Shown: positions 1-9,951 of the stretch, one piece after another
How the letters are laid out: each line of letters opens with the position of its first letter
How positions within the stretch are numbered: position 1 is the stretch's first letter
NCBI RefSeq assembly: GCF_000226115.1
Contig: NC_016461.1
Location: forward strand, 3,844,001-3,908,000
Length of the DNA stretch: 64,000 bases
Direction: 5' to 3'
DNA from: Thermothielavioides terrestris NRRL 8126
Taxonomy: Eukaryota; Ascomycota; Sordariomycetes; Sordariales; Chaetomiaceae
The notes under the pieces: model-generated
What the model was told of the DNA's origin: nothing
Database searches by the model: none
What the model saw: only the letters and a program-made list of their open reading frames with translations
Translations under genes and position numbers: made by a program

Positions 1-363
1 TGATCGCTCTCCCGCGGCGTGGATGGTGGCTTGCATCTTCTTCGCCACCCGGTCCATGGTCTCGCGCGCGCGACTGTCCTTCAGCGCTCCTAGCTCGTCT
101 CCCTCGGACACGACCCGACGCATGGTCGGTTGTTCTGGCCTCCTGGAGGCCTTGAGCGGTGTGCACATGAGTTCCTTGATACGCTGGAGATCGGCCTCGG
201 ACTCGCTGGTGTCGAGCTCCGGAGAGCCGCCCTCTGTGGGCTGCTCACGTCGCTGCGGGGCGGCGAAGTGGTCAACGGCGGGTGTGGCCGTCAGGCGCCC
301 CGTGAGGACAATGTTAAGGTGCGCGCCGCAATTGGGGCAGTTTGAAACCATGGTTAGCGACAT
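1..363 (-). CDS. Zinc-ribbon-like protein, 5' part only (runs off left edge)
   Basis: An uninterrupted reading frame of 121 codons starts at an ATG at 363 and stays open to base 1, so only the N-terminal part is present. It begins MSLTMVSNCPNCGAHL. The CPNC at residues 9-12 is a zinc-knuckle half-site; the partner cysteines are not in the visible part. After it comes a polar, Ser/Glu/Arg-rich stretch with no recognisable domain. A second ATG at 351 (MVSNCPNCG) could also be the start. I do not recognise the family. The call rests on the open frame, the CxxC motif at the very N-terminus and the absence of any better frame here. The function is unknown. Confidence 0.55.
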   Translation of the reverse strand, partial: MSLTMVSNCPNCGAHLNIVLTGRLTATPAVDHFAAPQRREQPTEGGSPELDTSESEADLQRIKELMCTPLKASRRPEQPTMRRVVSEGDELGALKDSRARETMDRVAKKMQATIHAAGERS

Positions 364-1651
364 TGCCGACCGACGATTTGATCTGGGAGAGTGTGGAGGA
401 GGTGGAGTCAAGACATGAAGGGTTTTCTGGCAGTTGAGGCAGGAACATCTGAGAACGCCGAGATGTGACATCTAGGAGCCCGGGCACTGACGTATAAGGT
501 ATCTAGGACCTTATGCCTTGCCTCACACACGTTTAGATGACGTAGCCTGAGCTCATGTTACCTCCCCTGCAACGCGGTTGTATCTCTGGATCTTGCCATG
601 ACCTCCTGCGGTCAACAACCCGCGGTGGTTGAACGGCTCGTCGCCCCCATGTAAATGGAGGCGAGGGTGGAAACGAGCGAGGCAGTGGAAGCGCTGCCAA
701 AGATGTCGAATGAGACTCGAGTTGCTATATAGGCAGTGCGCATTGTACGTAGAACCTACATAGCTCAACACGTCCAAACATGCCACAGGCATTTCGCAGG
801 ACCACACAGGCCAGCCACTTGCATTGCGGACGACTTGATCTCTGAACAGGTGTCATCCACTTCATGGTGCTCGTCCCTTGAGTCCCAAAACTATATCCTG
901 TGTCCCTATGTCCTAACACAACATCACCAAATAGGGGTCACCAGTCCCAGCCCTGTCATGCAGCTGGAAACGGCCGATCACCATTCCGCTTCGTCCACAC
1001 CTATCGAGTGCTCCAGAACACGCAGACACTAGAGACAGCCACCCCGGCAGCCGAAGACGCGGATTACGGTCGGCTGGACCACCCAGTGCCGCCAGCGTCG
1101 TACGTCTTCAACTTCCGCTCCGCACCGCTTCTCATACGCCTGCGAAATGGCCCCTCGTATGGACAGAGCTAGAGCAATATCTACGCCTCTAGCTGCCCAT
1201 CGAAATTGATAACCCTATTCCAACCGTAGTGCTGCTTACGACGCCGCTTTTTCCTTGCTCCTACTCCCCAGCCGTATTGTTGTCTGCATTACTGTTCCTT
1301 GTGCTGGTGTGGCTATTTGTAGCTTTGAATACCGCGTTAGCGCCGTAACCCGTGATGTGGTTTGCGGTGCTGGCAGCGATAGCTTCATTGCCACCGCTGC
1401 TGGCTGTCCTTCTTGTACTGCTATCTGTAGTGACTCTGCTGCGTGCACGTTATCGGAAGCCGTGGTAAGTAGCCTCGCTCGACCAGCCCCTTCCCATGGT
1501 CCCTGAGCGTACCTCCCAGCGATCAGCGACCCGATATAAGTACCTATGTCCATGCCGCTGTGACGCTCCCACTCTAAGCTCTCCTCTTCTATTGTTCAGT
1601 TCTATAGCCCCGATATACCCAACCAGGACTCAGTCTAGCCATGCGTATTCC
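364..1651. other. Intergenic, about 1.3 kb
   Basis: This lies between the start of the left-edge gene and the 3' end of the inositol monophosphatase. Short ORFs exist (for example 1236-1553 on the minus strand, 105 codons with an ATG), but they lack convincing domain content and clear splice partners. I see no RNA gene or repeat. Confidence 0.5.
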
Positions 1652-2638
1652 CTAATGCTTGTAATCCATCTTGCCATCGCCAAGAACTTTCCAAAACTCT
1701 TCCACAAGCTCTTTCTGCCCGCTGCTGGCGCCCCTCACCGCGAGGTACACCCTCGAATCGAGCTCCGTCTCCCACCCGCCGGGGTTCCCGCTCACCATCA
1801 TGCCCCCCGCCTCGTTCAGGATGCACCACCCGGCCGCGACATCCCACGCGTAACACCCGCCCTCCCAGTACAGATCCAGCTGGCCGGCCGCGCAGGCGCA
1901 CAGATTGAGCGCCGCACTCCCCAGCGACCGCATGCCGCCGACCATGCCCCCGCCGGCCTCGCGCGCGGCCGCCAGCCGCCGAAACGCCTGCGCCTTCAGC
2001 TCGAAATTCGGCCCCTCCCGCTGGCTGCCCCACTCGATCGACACCAGCGCCGAGCTCAGCCCGCCCAGCGGCGGCGGGCTCTGCCCGCCGAGCGGCAAGC
2101 GCACCCGCTCGCCGCGGCCGCGGCCCTCCGGCAGCGACGCGTTGCGCTGCATGTAGCTGCCGGCGCCGCGCACGCCGGTGTACAGGACGTCGAGGAAGGG
2201 GTTGTAGACGACGCCGACGGCGGGGGCGCGGCCGACGGCCAGGCCGAGCGAGATGCAGGCGTGCGGGAAGGCGTGCACGAAGTTGGTGGTGCCGTCGATG
2301 GGGTCGACGATGAAGGTCGGCGCGTCCGTGATGCGCGTCTGCCCGGCCACGTACGTCTCCTCGCCGACGAAGGCGAAGGTCGGGTACGCCGCGCGCAGCC
2401 GCGCCGAGACGTGGGCTTCGACTGCGCGGTCGGTCTCGGTTACGATGTCGACGGCTGGGGGGGCGCGGGCGGGTTAGGAGCCCTGGATCTGATGTCGGGA
2501 GGAGGGGCCGGTTGAGTTACCGTTCAGCTTGGTGTCGGGCGAGATGCTGTTTGTGTTGGCGGCCAGGATCATGCGGCCCGCCTCGAAGGCGACCGACACG
2601 AGCGTGTCGAGCACGGCTTGAAGGTCGACTTCTGCCAT
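1652..2638 (-). CDS. Inositol-1-monophosphatase family phosphatase
   Basis: Mg2+-dependent sugar-phosphatase fold that hydrolyses myo-inositol monophosphate in the inositol pathway; the fungal quinate-cluster protein QutG belongs to the same family. Two exons: 2521-2638 and 1652-2454, with a 66-bp intron (GTAACT donor, CAG acceptor), giving 306 aa. The metal-binding signatures are in order: GEE (residues about 67-69), DPIDGTTNF (about 87-95), and the C-terminal WDVAAG...EAGG motif that holds the last aspartate. The length matches eukaryotic IMPases (about 270-310 aa). Splicing restores MAEVDLQAVL... joined to AVDIVTETDRAVE, the classic N-terminal helix and KxxxDxVTxxD region. The substrate could be inositol phosphate or another phosphomonoester; the family assignment is firm, the substrate is inferred. 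Confidence 0.9.
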
Positions 2639-3282
2639 TTTTGTACCTATATGCGCTATGGTCTGGGATGTTGTTGCAGTTTGAGGTCGGAGCCCTGGGC
2701 TGCTCAGGGGTTGATGGAGGGGTTCACGGCGGGGTAGCTCTGGCCCCTGAGAAGTTTCAACGCTAACATAGCGGCTGCACTAAACTGGGGTTCCCCCCCG
2801 GGCCATGCTCGCCCAAGTGAGGTGGGTGGGCTGGAGAGCTCTCTGGTCGTGTTTGGCAGGATCGGCAACAAGGTTTCACGACACTCTCGACCTAGAAGCG
2901 ATTAAGCAAGGAAACTGCAAGCAAACGCATCCACAGGCCTGATCCAATGCCAGCTACACACTCCCTAACGTTACCCCCCAACTGCCCGGACACCTCTGCC
3001 TCACGGGCTCCGAAGGGCTGCGCATACAGCGGCAAGTAGCGAACAAGAACACGTATAAAGAGTGCCTTGAGATCAGTGCGTGACAGAGGAAGACACGAGA
3101 AAGCCGCCGGCCAAACTCCTCACCCAAGCCCAAACCGAGACAGTCCCAGAATCCCAAGACGCTTCATACAGCAGCCGGCCCAGACAGAGACACACCGAAG
3201 CAAAAAACCGCCAGCAGCCCAGAAACGCAGTCAGAAAAGCACCGCTTACATAGCACGACCTACCCCAAGAAAGCCACCCCCC
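2639..3282. other. Intergenic / upstream region of the inositol phosphatase
   Basis: About 640 bp between the start of the phosphatase and the stop of the next minus-strand gene. I see no repeat, RNA gene or credible ORF. Confidence 0.5.
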
Positions 3283-4179
3283 TCACACCTCCTCCCTGAA
3301 AATCGACCTCCTATCATCATGATGCTGGCCCTCCGCCGCCGCCATGCGCCCCGCAAACGACGACGCCTCCATCGGCCGCGGACTGACCCCTCTCAAGCTG
3401 ATATTACTCGGCTCCGCATCATCCCCAAACGGATTCGCCCTCGCATTAAGGTGCTGCCCGTGCCCGGGCCCCGGCTCAGGCGAGCGACTCCTCGTGCGGC
3501 CCCTCCTCTCCTCGCCGTCTTCATGACCCTGCTCCTCCGCAGCAGCAGCAGCGACGGACGTAAACGACCCGCCACGCGTCGGCGTCGCGGCCAGATTCAT
3601 CGGGTACGCGTCGCCATCCGGCGGCGGCGGCGGCGCCAGCCCTCCTCCTCCTTGCCCTCCTCCTGCCACGACTCCGAGCTCGCGCTCCTCCTCGTACGGG
3701 TGATACGCGCCGACGCGGGCGTCCCAGGCGCTGTCGTCGTCGTCGTCGGCGGGGTGGGTGAAGCCGCCGCGGCGGGTGGACGAGTAGCCGGTGCCCTCGT
3801 AGGCGCCGGTGGCGGTGCGGGTGTTGCGGTGGCGGAAGAGGCGGATGCGGTCGTTGATCCAGCCGACGAGGCCGCCCGGCGCCGGGGTGGGGCCGGCGTA
3901 GGCGGAGGAGCGGGGGGAGAGGAAGGGGATGTAGGATTTTAGAGGCGGCGGGGGGAGCTGGGAGACGGTGGTTAGTTAGTTTGCTGTTTTCCTTTTCTTA
4001 TATTCTTTTCGGCAGAGCGAGGAGATGGAGATGGGGATGAGGGCGGGAGAAGGGCGAGAAAGGAAGAAGGAGCTCACCCCCAGCCGTGAAGCGCGAACGC
4101 GCGTGAAGATGACCCAGCCGATCCCTGCCGCGAGCAGCAGCAGGACGATGGTGAGCACGACGGCACCGGCGGTGTTCAT
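3283..4179 (-). CDS. Single-pass membrane protein, fungal 'acid phosphatase-like' family
   Basis: Two exons: 4078-4179 and 3283-3957, joined by a 120-bp intron (GTGAGC donor, CAG acceptor), giving 258 aa. Residues 6-25 form one hydrophobic helix next to a basic RVRASRLG motif, which suggests a type III or signal-anchor protein. A proline motif LPPPPLKSYIPF follows at once. The rest is low-complexity: a D5 run, Gly-, Ala- and Pro-rich stretches and RS-rich segments, with no catalytic motif. Sordariomycete proteins with this architecture are often labelled 'acid phosphatase-like' in databases, but I see no histidine phosphatase signature, so that name should not be read as an activity. The family link is from memory of the N-terminal pattern. 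The function is unknown. Confidence 0.75.
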
Positions 4180-4862
4180 GACGACCGGGTGCGACCGAGC
4201 GGGCGGTGGCCGAAACAGGCGGGTTTCGATTGGAATGCGCCGATGCGCAGTGGGCATTAACTGGCGTAATTTCCGCAGACCAGGCGTGGTGGATGACGGC
4301 AAGTTCGCGAGCGCGAGGTTGCGGCCCGGCAGCCTGGTGTCGCTGTGCCGCATTGTCGGCTGCTTCCAGGTTCCGAGGGTCCCGCTGGGATCAGCAAGTG
4401 GCATGCCCCACTCCCGCTAACATGGAAGCTCGCCAACAACGCAGGTAACCACTGCAGCCCCCAAACCCCGACTTATCTAAGTTGAGATTTTGACGTTTTC
4501 AAAATGAACGAAACACCACAGACAATGGGGAAGGTCCCCGAGGGCTGAAGGAAATGTGGGAAGTTTCGCTTCTTCTGGAAGAAGAGAGGGCTGCGAAAAC
4601 CCCCACTTTTCCTTCAGCCCTAGGTCGGGTACTCCCTCTGTGATACGACGATGGTCGTCAGATTACCGCCCTCGGCTCTTTCATGGTCAGCGATCTGGGA
4701 GTTCGTCAAATCTGGCTGGATGATTCAAAGAGTATCAGTAGGGGTTGCAGGCAACCCGAGACACCTCCACACTCGCTTGCGTTTACAACCTGGGTCAATG
4801 AACGCCACGCTCTCATGCCTCACTGCTTCATCCTAAAACAATACTGTGGCATTTCTAGGGTA
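4180..4862. other. Intergenic between membrane protein and phytase-like gene
   Basis: About 680 bp. Apart from the foldback at 4538-4622 I see nothing definite. It must hold the promoter of the 3283-4179 gene and the 3' end of the phytase-like transcript. Confidence 0.5.
4538..4622. repeat. About 85-bp near-perfect inverted repeat (foldback)
   Basis: The left arm starts AGGGCTGAAGGAAA near 4539 and the right arm ends TTTCCTTCAGCCCT near 4621. Pairing continues inward through GTGGG/CCCAC and GTTTCGC/GCGAAAAC with few mismatches and a short loop that can itself pair (CTTCTTC/GAAGAAG). It lies upstream of the 3283-4179 gene and downstream of the phytase-like gene. It could be a solo foldback element, an RNA hairpin or a protein-binding palindrome. 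No second copy was noticed in the window. Confidence 0.65.
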
Positions 4863-6521
4863 TCAAGCAAAGCACAAATCCCATCTCCCATTGCCCCTCG
4901 CAAACGCCATGCTCTCGACAAAGCTGCTCAGCGTGCACAGCCCCCTCTCATCCGCCCCGCACCCCTTCAGCGGCATCACGCGGTCGTTGACCAGCACGCG
5001 CACCATCTCCTCCTCCTCCGCTTCCTCATCCCCACGGCCCCCACGGCCCCCACCGCAGCGCATCTTCTCGACATACACCCTGGCGGCAAACGGCACGGCC
5101 CAGCTGGCCGCGAACCCGCTGTTGCGCTCCGGGCCCGTGCGCGTGGTGTTGTCCACCTTGCCCACGACGCCGTCGTACACGCCCAGCGCGCCCAGGATGC
5201 CCATCATGTCGTTGTCATGGCTGAAGTCGGCGTACAGCGCGCGGTCGAGCGGGAAGGTGCGCGGGTCGGCGTCGAGCGAGGCGTTGGTGCTGGTCGCGTC
5301 GCGCACGGGAGCCCGCGTCAGCCGCGCCACCAGCTCGTTCGCGAAGCCCGCCCCCTGCGTCGGCCCCAGCGGGTTGCCCGGCCCGAAGCCGTACCACTTG
5401 CCCAGCGACTGGTAGTAGTCGTAGGCGAGCCACTCGGCCGCGGTGAAGAGGTGGCAGAAGGGGGAGAGGGAGAGGGAGGCGGAGGGGGAGGAGGCGACGG
5501 TGTCGAAGGGGCACAGGTCCATCAGCGCGACGGTCTCCGCGTCGGAGAGGTTGGCGCCGGGCAGGTGCTCGTTGAGGCGCGCCGTGATGGGCGGCGCGAA
5601 GACGGCCTGGTAGGTAGCCTGCGCGCTGTCGCCGATGGTGGAGTAGACGCCATCCTCGAAGGCCGTGCAGAGGCCGTGGTGCAGCGTGTTGTTGGCCGTG
5701 GCGGCCTCCGAGATGACGACCATGTCGTAAGGGAAGTCGTGCGGGGCCGTGGCCTTGGGGTCCGCGAGCAGGGCAGCGTGAAAACCCTGCGTGAAGTTCT
5801 GGGCGGACTGCACGACGCGCTCCTGGCCCGAGGTGCGGATGAAGGGCACGGACTTGCGCGCCAGCGAGCAGTACCGGCGGTAGAACTTGAGGCCCGAGTT
5901 GACCATCTGCTGCTGGCCCAGCGGGGTGAGCTGGTCCGCGCCCAGCGTGTAGTTGTAGGTCTTGAGAAACTCGTAGCCGGCGGCGTACGAGGTGGCGGTC
6001 TGCTGGATGTCGTCGATGACCTTGGCGTAGAAGACGGCCTTGCTGTGGGTCGGCGCTCTCGCGCCGTGGCGGGAGAGGATTTGTGCAAAGGTCAGTTCAC
6101 AGCCCTCTGGGACCGACGCATCGATCTCGGACGGCACCGAGAAGTATGGTGAGTACTGGCCCCAGAAGTGCGAGGTCGTGGGGCTGCACTGAAACCCCCG
6201 CTCGGGAGTGTCGCAGTGCTGGGCCGTGGAGGTCGCCGCCCGGCTGGACACTTGTTAGTCGTTGCTGTGGAGCAGCGGGACGAAAAAGACGCCGGAGACG
6301 CACAGGAAGGTGACGGCCAGGAAGCCAGCCATCAGCAGCATGAGCGCGAGGGCAGCGACCTTGAAAGCACGTCTGCTCCGTTCATGGCGGGAGTGGGCTC
6401 GGTGATCGGGAACCGCCTGGCCATGCGCAGCGCTCTCGGGAAGCTCGCTGGTAGCGTCGTTGGTCGGGAGCCGCGAGTACCGGGAGCCGCCTCGCCGGAA
6501 GTAGTCCATGAGGGAGGCCAT
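4863..6521 (-). CDS. Histidine acid phosphatase (phytase-like) with N-terminal membrane anchor
   Basis: Hydrolyses phosphomonoesters such as phytate through a phosphohistidine intermediate. Exons 6304-6521 and 4863-6243 are joined over a 60-bp intron (GTGCGT donor, CTAAC branch site, CAG acceptor), giving 532 aa. RHGARAP at residues 131-137 carries the catalytic His. SHDNDMMG near residue 420 carries the HD proton donor. Cysteines flank the domain as in fungal PhyA proteins, and the body resembles the Thermothelomyces phytase. Oddly, instead of a cleavable signal peptide there are about 50 polar residues rich in His, Arg and Ser, then one hydrophobic helix (about 53-73), which predicts a type II membrane protein with the catalytic domain in the lumen or outside. 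The TAA that separates the two ORFs lies inside the intron and is part of the branch site, so the gene is not broken. A Glu-rich loop sits near the C-terminus. Confidence 0.9.
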
Positions 6522-6940
6522 CGCCCAGCCGACTTAAAAAACGTCCGGACGACTACACGAGAGTCCTCGCTATATCGCAAGCCGGTCTTTCCGTCGTGCT
6601 TTGAGGAACGCCAAGGCCCGGGCAGGCACGCCGGGATGAGTTAGGCTAATGCACTTGTCGGCGCACTGCTACGTTGCGCGGACTTGGCGGTCCGCATCGA
6701 CGACTCGGGCCGTGTTGGGTCCCGGCATCGGTTGCGCCAGCTGTGATGGTTGGACAGTTGGGCGCCAGCCAGTCAGCGGTGGCCCGGCTAAACTGAAACC
6801 ATCACAGGGCGTGGGGGCCGAGTTAACGAAATTTGACTGTGTGCGGAGTTCAACACAGCAGATCACTCAATGGTTTTCGGGCCGTCCATGGAAGTGGTCA
6901 ACCTAATATAAGGTAAAAGTTTCGCATGCCTCTCCCACTC
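6522..6940. other. Intergenic: phytase-like upstream region and tRNA 5' flank
   Basis: About 420 bp between the start of the phytase-like gene and the tRNA. I see no other feature. Confidence 0.5.
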
Positions 6941-7027
6941 GCCCGGCTAGCTCAATCGGTAGAGCGTGAGACTCTTACGGAGATCTCCGAAATCTCAAGG
7001 TTGCGGGTTCGACCCCCGCGTTGGGCT
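6941..7027 (+). tRNA. tRNA-Lys (anticodon CTT) with a 14-bp intron
   Basis: The cloverleaf is complete. Acceptor strand GCCCGGC pairs with GTTGGGC (two G-T wobbles) and is followed by discriminator T. The D arm is GCTC...GAGC. The anticodon stem is TGAGA/TCTCA around loop CTCTTAA, and the T arm GCGGG-TTCGACC-CCCGC is perfect. The anticodon CTT is at 6974-6976. A 14-bp intron (about 6978-6991) lies one base 3' of the anticodon, the canonical eukaryotic position. The internal A and B boxes (TAGCTCAATCGG, GGTTCGACC) are intact. CCA is not encoded, as expected for a nuclear gene. Confidence 0.96.
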
Positions 7028-7058
7028 CAATTCCCATCCAATGATGGCTGGCTCCTTC

Positions 7059-7073
7059 TTTTGCACCTTTTTT
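7059..7073 (+). terminator. Pol III terminator T-runs after tRNA-Lys
   Basis: Runs of 4 T (7059-7062) and 6 T (7068-7073) lie 32-46 bp downstream of the tRNA 3' end, on the transcribed strand. This fits termination by RNA polymerase III. Confidence 0.5.
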
Positions 7074-7127
7074 CAAGGACGGAACTACCGTACTCAAACC
7101 ATGGAAGTTAAAAAACCAACAGCTCCA

Positions 7128-7301
7128 GCTTCTTTATTTTCCCTTTCTTCCCCCTTCTTATTTCTCCTTTTTTTTCTATTTAATTTTCTTTTTTCTTCTC
7201 AATTTTCTTTTCATTTTCCTTTCCTTGTCTTTTCTTTTTCTATTCTTTTTTTCCTTTATTTCTTTTTTTTTTCTTTTTTTCTTTTCTTTTCTTTTCTTTT
7301 C

Positions 7302-7334
<33 letters not shown>

Positions 7335-7337
7335 TCT
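7128..7337 (+). repeat. About 210-bp T-rich low-complexity tract
   Basis: Nearly pure T with interspersed C (TTTTC and TTTCT units) ending in an uninterrupted run of more than 25 T. A Phe/Leu-rich ORF across it is a composition artefact. The tract starts about 100 bp beyond the tRNA. It could be a decayed retroposon tail in reverse orientation or simple replication slippage. Confidence 0.8.
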
Positions 7338-7345
7338 CCTCTTCT

Positions 7346-8196
7346 CAGAGAATCTTGAAGCTGGTCTTGGCCAAGCAATCAGTCTCTAGCATCCCTTTAC
7401 AAGTTGCTCAGGAGCAGCTGAACCGGGAACATCAGGCGGCAACTCGGCCAACGACAGGACCATGACCTGCTCGTCCTGCACCTAGCAGCAAGGTATAACC
7501 GCCGTCCTTTGGCGATGCAACGCCGTTCCCAGCCAGAGCTGGACCTAACACAACAATTTTGCCCATGTCCACGGACAGGAGTACCATTCTTGCCGTAACC
7601 CATGACCCGTGAGACCGTCCTGTTTCGCCCCTCCTGGGGCTGGCGGCTAAGTAATTAAACGAAGGAGCGTGATATTGCCTCGGGAAATGCACCCGCGGCG
7701 GCTATGTGCTCCTTTTTCACACACCTTCATCAAAAACAGAGTACACCGAAGCGGCTCTGGCAGTGTCTCAATCCACTCAGGGACGTATTTGCACGATGCT
7801 TGTCTCAGCAAGCAGCGTGCCACGTCTGCCCGTCTATGACCGAAGCTATCGACGCGACATAGAAAACACAACGCAGAACCTTGTGGTATCATCGCCGGGC
7901 ACTAACCGGTCAGCACCCAGTAGGCAAAACAGAATGCAACCCTTCCCAATTACCCAGGTGGCAGCCCCTGTCCCGGCGTCAAGCATCCAGCCTCGACGCG
8001 AGCGGGCCATCCATTTTCCTTGCCAACCCCACCTTTCCTTCCTCTATCAATGCCCAACTGCCTCCGTATATGGGTAGATAGGATAGATGGATAGACGCAT
8101 GTGCTGCAAGGGAGTCTTCATCACCCAGCCAGCCAGCTAAACGGGGACGGAAAGGGAAGAGAATACAAGGTGTAAAAGGAAGTAGTGAAAGAGGGT
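7346..8196. other. Intergenic, about 850 bp
   Basis: Only short overlapping ORFs without conserved motifs. It probably contains the 3' end of the 8197-9951 transcript. Confidence 0.45.
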
Positions 8197-9951
8197 TCAG
8201 AGCGCGACACCCACGCTCAGCGGACGATGTCCGTCCGTCCCGGCGGCCGCCAGCTCCATCCCCAGCTCGTCAGCTGCACCGCCAACCGCAACGCCGGTCT
8301 CCTTCTCAAAACACTCCCCGCCTTTCCCAAAGCCCACGCCGCCGCCAATCACAGGCGTGGTATGCCTCGACCCCAGCTTGGGCGTCATCACGGGCGACCA
8401 TGCAGCCGTGGTGGTAGTCGGGACGGTCTTGGCCTCGTCCTCGTCCTCGTCCTCATCCTCATCCTCATCCCCCACCTCGCCGCGGCCGTTGTAATCCTCG
8501 TCACCACCCGTCGTCCAGGTGCGCACCGACGAGGACGTCGTCGTCTCCATGCTCGTGCGCGGCAGGCCCTCGGGCGGCGCGACGCACTGGTAGAACCCGT
8601 CGGACTCCTTGACGGGGCGGGGCGTCGTGGTGATGATGGCGCCGCTGGCCGCGGCGGTGGTGCTACTGCTGCTGCTCTGGTGGTGGCCCGTGGGGACGGC
8701 CCCCCGCTCGTCCGGGTGGAAGAGCCAGTTGGAGACGCGCGAAAAGGACTTCTTCTTGCGGAGGGGCGGGCGCAGGACGAGTGGGAGGGGTGGGGCGAGC
8801 GGGCGGTCGAGATGGTCGGGGTCGCTTTCGAAGGGGTTGTTGGTGGCGGTGGTAGTGTGGTGGGAAGAGGTGGAGTGCGGCGGCTGGGGTGGGTAAACTC
8901 GCGGTGTGGGCGTTCTGGGCGGCGGTGGTGATGTTGTTGGAAGCTCGAGGGGCTGTTGCTGGACGTTCGTGCCTGCCATGTGCGAGGGCGCCGTGCGAGG
9001 ACGGTCATCCACGCTGAGTCTCTCGGCAAAGGACGGTGCTGCCGCGGGCAGCGCCGGGATCGACGGCATGGGTTCGAGGCCTGCAGCAGTTAGCATGGTG
9101 AGCGTCCAAGCAGCGGGCGAACACAGCTCACCCCGCATGTCGTAGCCGGTCGACGGGCGGCTGCCCAGGTAGATGCTCTGCCGCTCAATTATCGAGTCGA
9201 TCTCGGCCTGCAGCCGCTCCTTCTCGAGCAAGGCGCTCGCGATGCGCTCGACAATCCTGGCCGTGTTCGGCGCTGTGTACGCCCGCGCCCGCGACTTGGG
9301 TGGTATCCTCGGAGGACTCGGAGAGCTCGGAGAACTGTCGTCCGAGATGCCGGATACCTGCCGTACATGCTTCCGGGGAATGTGGAAGGACATGGACGAG
9401 TGGCTCCGTTCGTGGACGAGTGTCCTGCCGCTGCTGGCCGTGTAGGCGCGCGGCGGCGGGGTGACGACGTCCAACTCGAGATGGGGCAGGATGGGGGACA
9501 GCCGGTTGTGCGGCTGGTAGATGCTCAGTTCGATCGGCCGGAACGAACTCGGGCGCTCCCGGCGCTGAGGACGGGACGGCGGCGGAGAAGGGAACTGGAA
9601 CGACTCGGAATGCAGATGGCGGAAGTTGGTCGGCCCCGATATCCGCAAGCGGCGTGTCGACGACGACGACCTCGAGGACCAGAGCTTTCTCACGGAGTTG
9701 CTGTCTCGGCTGCCTGGCCGCCGGAGGCGTGCCTTCTCCCTCTCCTTCTGCCGTTCCCGCTCCAGCGCTCTCTCATATGTCCTCTGCGTCGACCAGAGCG
9801 GCTCGGCTGAGGGCCGCGGAATGGCGGCGGGCTGGTCCCTCAGGACGACGACGTTCCTCCCGGGACTCGACGCCCTCGACCGAGGCTTCTCGCGGGCGCC
9901 GCAACATGAGGCAAAGGAATTAAGCCACGAGGACAAGGTCTCGGACAACAT
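8197..9951 (-). CDS. Conserved fungal protein of unknown function, low-complexity
   Basis: One open frame of 584 codons from an ATG at 9951. It contains a 51-bp stretch (9081-9131) with every mark of an intron: GTGAGC donor, GCTAAC branch site and CAG acceptor. Removing it joins GYDMRG to LEPMPS in frame, leaving 567 aa; retaining it also keeps the frame. The N-terminus has SWLNSFASCCG followed by Arg-rich and Ser-rich blocks. A short helical segment near residues 240-265 (ERIASALLEKERLQAEIDSI) may form a coiled coil. Then come Pro/Thr-rich disorder, an RKKKSFSRVSNWLFHPDE block that is the most ordered part, and an acidic run of Asp-Glu repeats. I do not recognise a domain. It looks like an intrinsically disordered scaffold or regulatory protein. 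Confidence 0.75.
   Translation of the reverse strand: MLSETLSSWLNSFASCCGAREKPRSRASSPGRNVVVLRDQPAAIPRPSAEPLWSTQRTYERALERERQKEREKARLRRPGSRDSNSVRKLWSSRSSSSTRRLRISGPTNFRHLHSESFQFPSPPPSRPQRRERPSSFRPIELSIYQPHNRLSPILPHLELDVVTPPPRAYTASSGRTLVHERSHSSMSFHIPRKHVRQVSGISDDSSPSSPSPPRIPPKSRARAYTAPNTARIVERIASALLEKERLQAEIDSIIERQSIYLGSRPSTGYDMRGELCSPAAWTLTMLTAAGLEPMPSIPALPAAAPSFAERLSVDDRPRTAPSHMAGTNVQQQPLELPTTSPPPPRTPTPRVYPPQPPHSTSSHHTTTATNNPFESDPDHLDRPLAPPLPLVLRPPLRKKKSFSRVSNWLFHPDERGAVPTGHHQSSSSSTTAAASGAIITTTPRPVKESDGFYQCVAPPEGLPRTSMETTTSSSVRTWTTGGDEDYNGRGEVGDEDEDEDEDEDEAKTVPTTTTAAWSPVMTPKLGSRHTTPVIGGGVGFGKGGECFEKETGVAVGGAADELGMELAAAGTDGHRPLSVGVAL
8438..8475. repeat. Trinucleotide repeat (TCC/TCG type) inside coding sequence
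   Basis: Perfect and near-perfect CTCGTC and CTCATC hexamers encode alternating Glu and Asp in the minus-strand protein. It is a likely length-polymorphic site. Confidence 0.7.

Noticed and set aside
1496..2515. 339-codon plus-strand ORF
   Set aside because: Antisense to the inositol monophosphatase exons; composition-driven.
4683..6152. 489-codon plus-strand ORF
   Set aside because: Antisense to the phytase-like exon. High GC at third positions removes stops on the opposite strand. No domain in its translation.
6244..6303. In-frame TAA between the TM ORF and the phytase ORF, suggesting a pseudogene
   Set aside because: A 60-bp intron with GTGCGT donor, GACTAAC branch site and CAG acceptor removes it. 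The TAA is part of the branch site and the spliced frame is continuous.
6966..7358. Phe/Leu-rich 130-codon ORF
   Set aside because: Starts inside the tRNA gene and runs through the T-rich tract.
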